Assembly (NCBI RefSeq): GCF_025466085.1 | Contig: NZ_JANLOD010000051.1 | Coordinates: 41,840 to 105,839, forward strand | Direction of reading: 5' to 3' | DNA: 64,000 nucleotides | Source of the DNA: Pseudomonas sp. 14P_8.1_Bac3 | GTDB taxonomy: Bacteria > Pseudomonadota > Gammaproteobacteria > Pseudomonadales > Pseudomonadaceae | Part shown: positions 62,537 to 64,000 of the stretch, one piece after another | How the letters are laid out: each line of letters begins with the position of its first letter | Position numbering within the stretch: position 1 is the stretch's first letter | Position numbers and translations under genes: made by a program | Notes under the pieces: model-generated | Told to the model about the DNA's origin: nothing | The model's input: only the letters and a program-made list of their open reading frames with translations | Database searches by the model: none

Positions 62537-63178
62537 ATGTCCCAGAAACCGACCCTCATACGCGAAACCTTCCCCGTCGGTCCGTTGCAGTGCAACTGCA
62601 CGATCATCGGCGATCCGGTCACGAAAAAGGCCATCGTGGTCGATCCGGGCGGCAATCACGAATTGATCCTCTCGCGGCTCGACGTCCTGGGCCTGAAAGT
62701 GGTCAGCATCATCCACACCCACGCGCACCTCGATCACTTCCTGGCCTCCGGTCAGTTGAAAGAGAAAACCGGCGCCACCCTGCACCTGCACAAGGAAGAT
62801 CAATTCCTCTGGGATAACCTGGAGATGCAATGCCAGATGTTCGGTGTGCCTTACACGCCGGTTCCTGCCCCTGATCGCTGGCTGGCCGATGATGAAGAGC
62901 TGGCCTGCGGCTGCGGCGTAGCGTTGCACACGCCGGGTCATACACCGGGTTCCATGAGCTTTTGGTTTTCAGAAGCTAAGCTGCTGATTGCCGGTGACAC
63001 GTTGTTTCGTCGCGGGGTCGGGCGCACGGATTTGTGGGGCGGTGATCAGGCGACCATCGTGCGCTCGATCAAGCAGCGCCTGTATACCCTCGACGAAGAC
63101 GCTACCGTGGTCACCGGTCATGGTCCGGACACGCGTCTGGGCGATGAAATGCGCGACAACCCTTTTGTGCGGGCTTGA
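62537..63178 (+). CDS. Metallo-beta-lactamase-fold hydrolase (YcbL/GloB-like)
   Basis: This 213-residue protein has the metal motif HTHAHLDHF near residue 58 and downstream ligands HTPGHTPGSM and DTLFRRGVGRTDLWGGD. This is the short glyoxalase II-like (YcbL) group, lacking a C-terminal substrate domain. Substrate not known. ATG 62537 gives the family N-terminus (MSQKPTLIRETFPVGPLQCN). Confidence 0.9.
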   Translation: MSQKPTLIRETFPVGPLQCNCTIIGDPVTKKAIVVDPGGNHELILSRLDVLGLKVVSIIHTHAHLDHFLASGQLKEKTGATLHLHKEDQFLWDNLEMQCQMFGVPYTPVPAPDRWLADDEELACGCGVALHTPGHTPGSMSFWFSEAKLLIAGDTLFRRGVGRTDLWGGDQATIVRSIKQRLYTLDEDATVVTGHGPDTRLGDEMRDNPFVRA

Positions 63179-63278
63179 TGGTCGGCCACGGAATTTTCGT
63201 CATCCAAGATGATCCAACACCCGCAAGGGCCGATGCCTGGGTCCGTTGCACCACAGAATGCAAAAGTAGGAGCTCTTC

Positions 63279-64000
63279 ATGTTCACCAAGCAGCGTTTGA
63301 TTATTGTCGCTACCGCTGTGGCCTTGCTGTCTGGCTGCGCCTCGCCTAACCCGTACGACAACCAGGGCCAGGCTGACGGTGGTTCGGGCGTGAGCAAAAC
63401 CGCGAAATACGGTGGTCTTGGCGCCCTGGCCGGTGCACTCGCCGGCGCCGCCATCGACCACAACAACCGCGGCAAGGGTGCGCTGATCGGCGCCGCCGTG
63501 GTGGGGGCTTCCGCTGCCGGCTACGGTTATTACGCCGACCAGCAAGAGAAAAAACTGCGCGCCAGCATGGCCAATACCGGCGTCGAAGTGCAGCGCCAGG
63601 GTGATCAGATCAAGCTGATCATGCCGGGCAACATCACCTTCGCCACTGATTCGGCGAACATCGCTTCCAGCTTCTATCAGCCACTGAACAACCTGGCCGG
63701 CTCGCTCAAGGAGTTCAGCCAGAACCAGATCGAGATCGTCGGCTACACCGACAGCACCGGCAGCCGCCAGCACAACATGGACCTGTCCCAGCGTCGCGCC
63801 CAGAGCGTGGCGACTTACCTGACGTCCCAGGGTGTCAGCGGCGCCAACCTGTCGGCACGTGGCGCCGGCCCGGACAACCCGATCGCCAGCAACGCCGACG
63901 TCAACGGCCGGGCGCAGAACCGCCGCGTCGAGGTCAACCTCAAGGCGATTCCGGGCCAGCAGTATGGCGGCCAGCAGCAACCGGGCACCGTTCAACAATA
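63279..64000 (+). CDS. OmpA family lipoprotein with glycine zipper (partial by one base)
   Basis: This has a lipoprotein signal (IVATAVALLSGCASPN), a glycine-zipper segment (GGLGALAGALAGAAIDH, then GKGALIGAAVVGASAAGYGY) that could insert in the outer membrane, and a C-terminal OmpA peptidoglycan-binding domain (IVGYTDSTGSRQHNMDLSQR, then NGRAQNRRVEVNLK). The frame ends at 240 codons with TA, so only the last base of the stop is missing. GGAG lies before ATG 63279. Confidence 0.92.
   Translation, partial: MFTKQRLIIVATAVALLSGCASPNPYDNQGQADGGSGVSKTAKYGGLGALAGALAGAAIDHNNRGKGALIGAAVVGASAAGYGYYADQQEKKLRASMANTGVEVQRQGDQIKLIMPGNITFATDSANIASSFYQPLNNLAGSLKEFSQNQIEIVGYTDSTGSRQHNMDLSQRRAQSVATYLTSQGVSGANLSARGAGPDNPIASNADVNGRAQNRRVEVNLKAIPGQQYGGQQQPGTVQQ

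Overview
This window is a contiguous piece of a Pseudomonas chromosome, most likely from the P. fluorescens group. Three things point there. The DNA is about 60 percent G+C. The gene order from ychF-pth-rplY-prs-tRNA(Gln)-ispE-lolB through hemA-prfA-prmC-moeB-murI-pagL, phr, hemH, uraA-upp-hpt, mqo and rsmC-hprA follows the PA4673 to PA4626 stretch of P. aeruginosa as I remember it. The intergenic spaces are full of fluorescens-type REP palindromes (GTGGGAGCGGGCTTGCTCGCG and variants). I see no prophage, IS element, CRISPR array or integrated island; this is core chromosome with a few accessory inserts.

Layout. 1-3793 (minus) is a four-gene polyamine-type ABC importer whose binding protein is cut by the left edge, facing a divergent LysR regulator (4020-4925). 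Next come a chemoreceptor (minus) and a fosmidomycin-resistance-type MFS pump. 8778-15700 (minus) is housekeeping: ychF, pth, rplY, prs, tRNA-Gln, ispE, lolB and a TPR lipoprotein. 16013-20738 (plus) is a tightly overlapping operon for haem entry and translation termination (hemA, prfA, prmC, moeB, murI), followed by the lipid A deacylase pagL behind a candidate sigma-E/AlgU promoter.

21505-33804 is the most interesting part. A nine-gene, overlapping, minus-strand operon (30237 down to 21864) encodes a DUF523/DUF1722 protein, a MerR/LitR-type regulator, a DNA photolyase, an NTF2-like protein, an SDR, a flavin amine oxidase-like protein, a DUF1365 protein, a cyclopropane/furan fatty acid synthase-type methyltransferase and a DUF2878 membrane protein. 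Its promoter region carries two copies of a T(G/A)TACA-N12-TGTACA repeat. One straddles the predicted -35 box and the other lies just after the predicted start site. A second minus-strand unit (Trp-rich TIGR02450 protein plus a renalase-like flavoprotein) has related half-sites. This looks like a light- or singlet-oxygen-responsive membrane and DNA protection regulon of the kind described for P. putida PplR. The adjacent ferrochelatase gene (hemH) would link it to porphyrin metabolism.

33910-44750 contains pyrimidine/purine salvage (uraA, upp, hpt), a WbuC-type cupin, small conserved proteins, malate:quinone oxidoreductase, an outer-membrane-type lipoprotein, a PlsC-like acyltransferase and a divergent SRAP/YedK protein. 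44846-53945 holds a second chemoreceptor, an M48 lipoprotein protease, a TMEM165/GDT1 exporter behind a yybP-ykoY manganese riboswitch, rsmC, a hydroxyacid dehydrogenase, a LysE exporter and an AraC/MFS divergent pair. 54091-62450 is a lipid-related cluster: acyl-CoA ligase, DUF1302 outer-membrane protein, DUF1329 periplasmic protein and a MalT/LuxR regulator. The window closes with a metallo-beta-lactamase-fold hydrolase and an OmpA-type lipoprotein that lacks only its last base.

Starts were chosen from Shine-Dalgarno spacing, overlaps and family N-termini. No database search was run, so family names rest on recognised motifs and remembered homologues.
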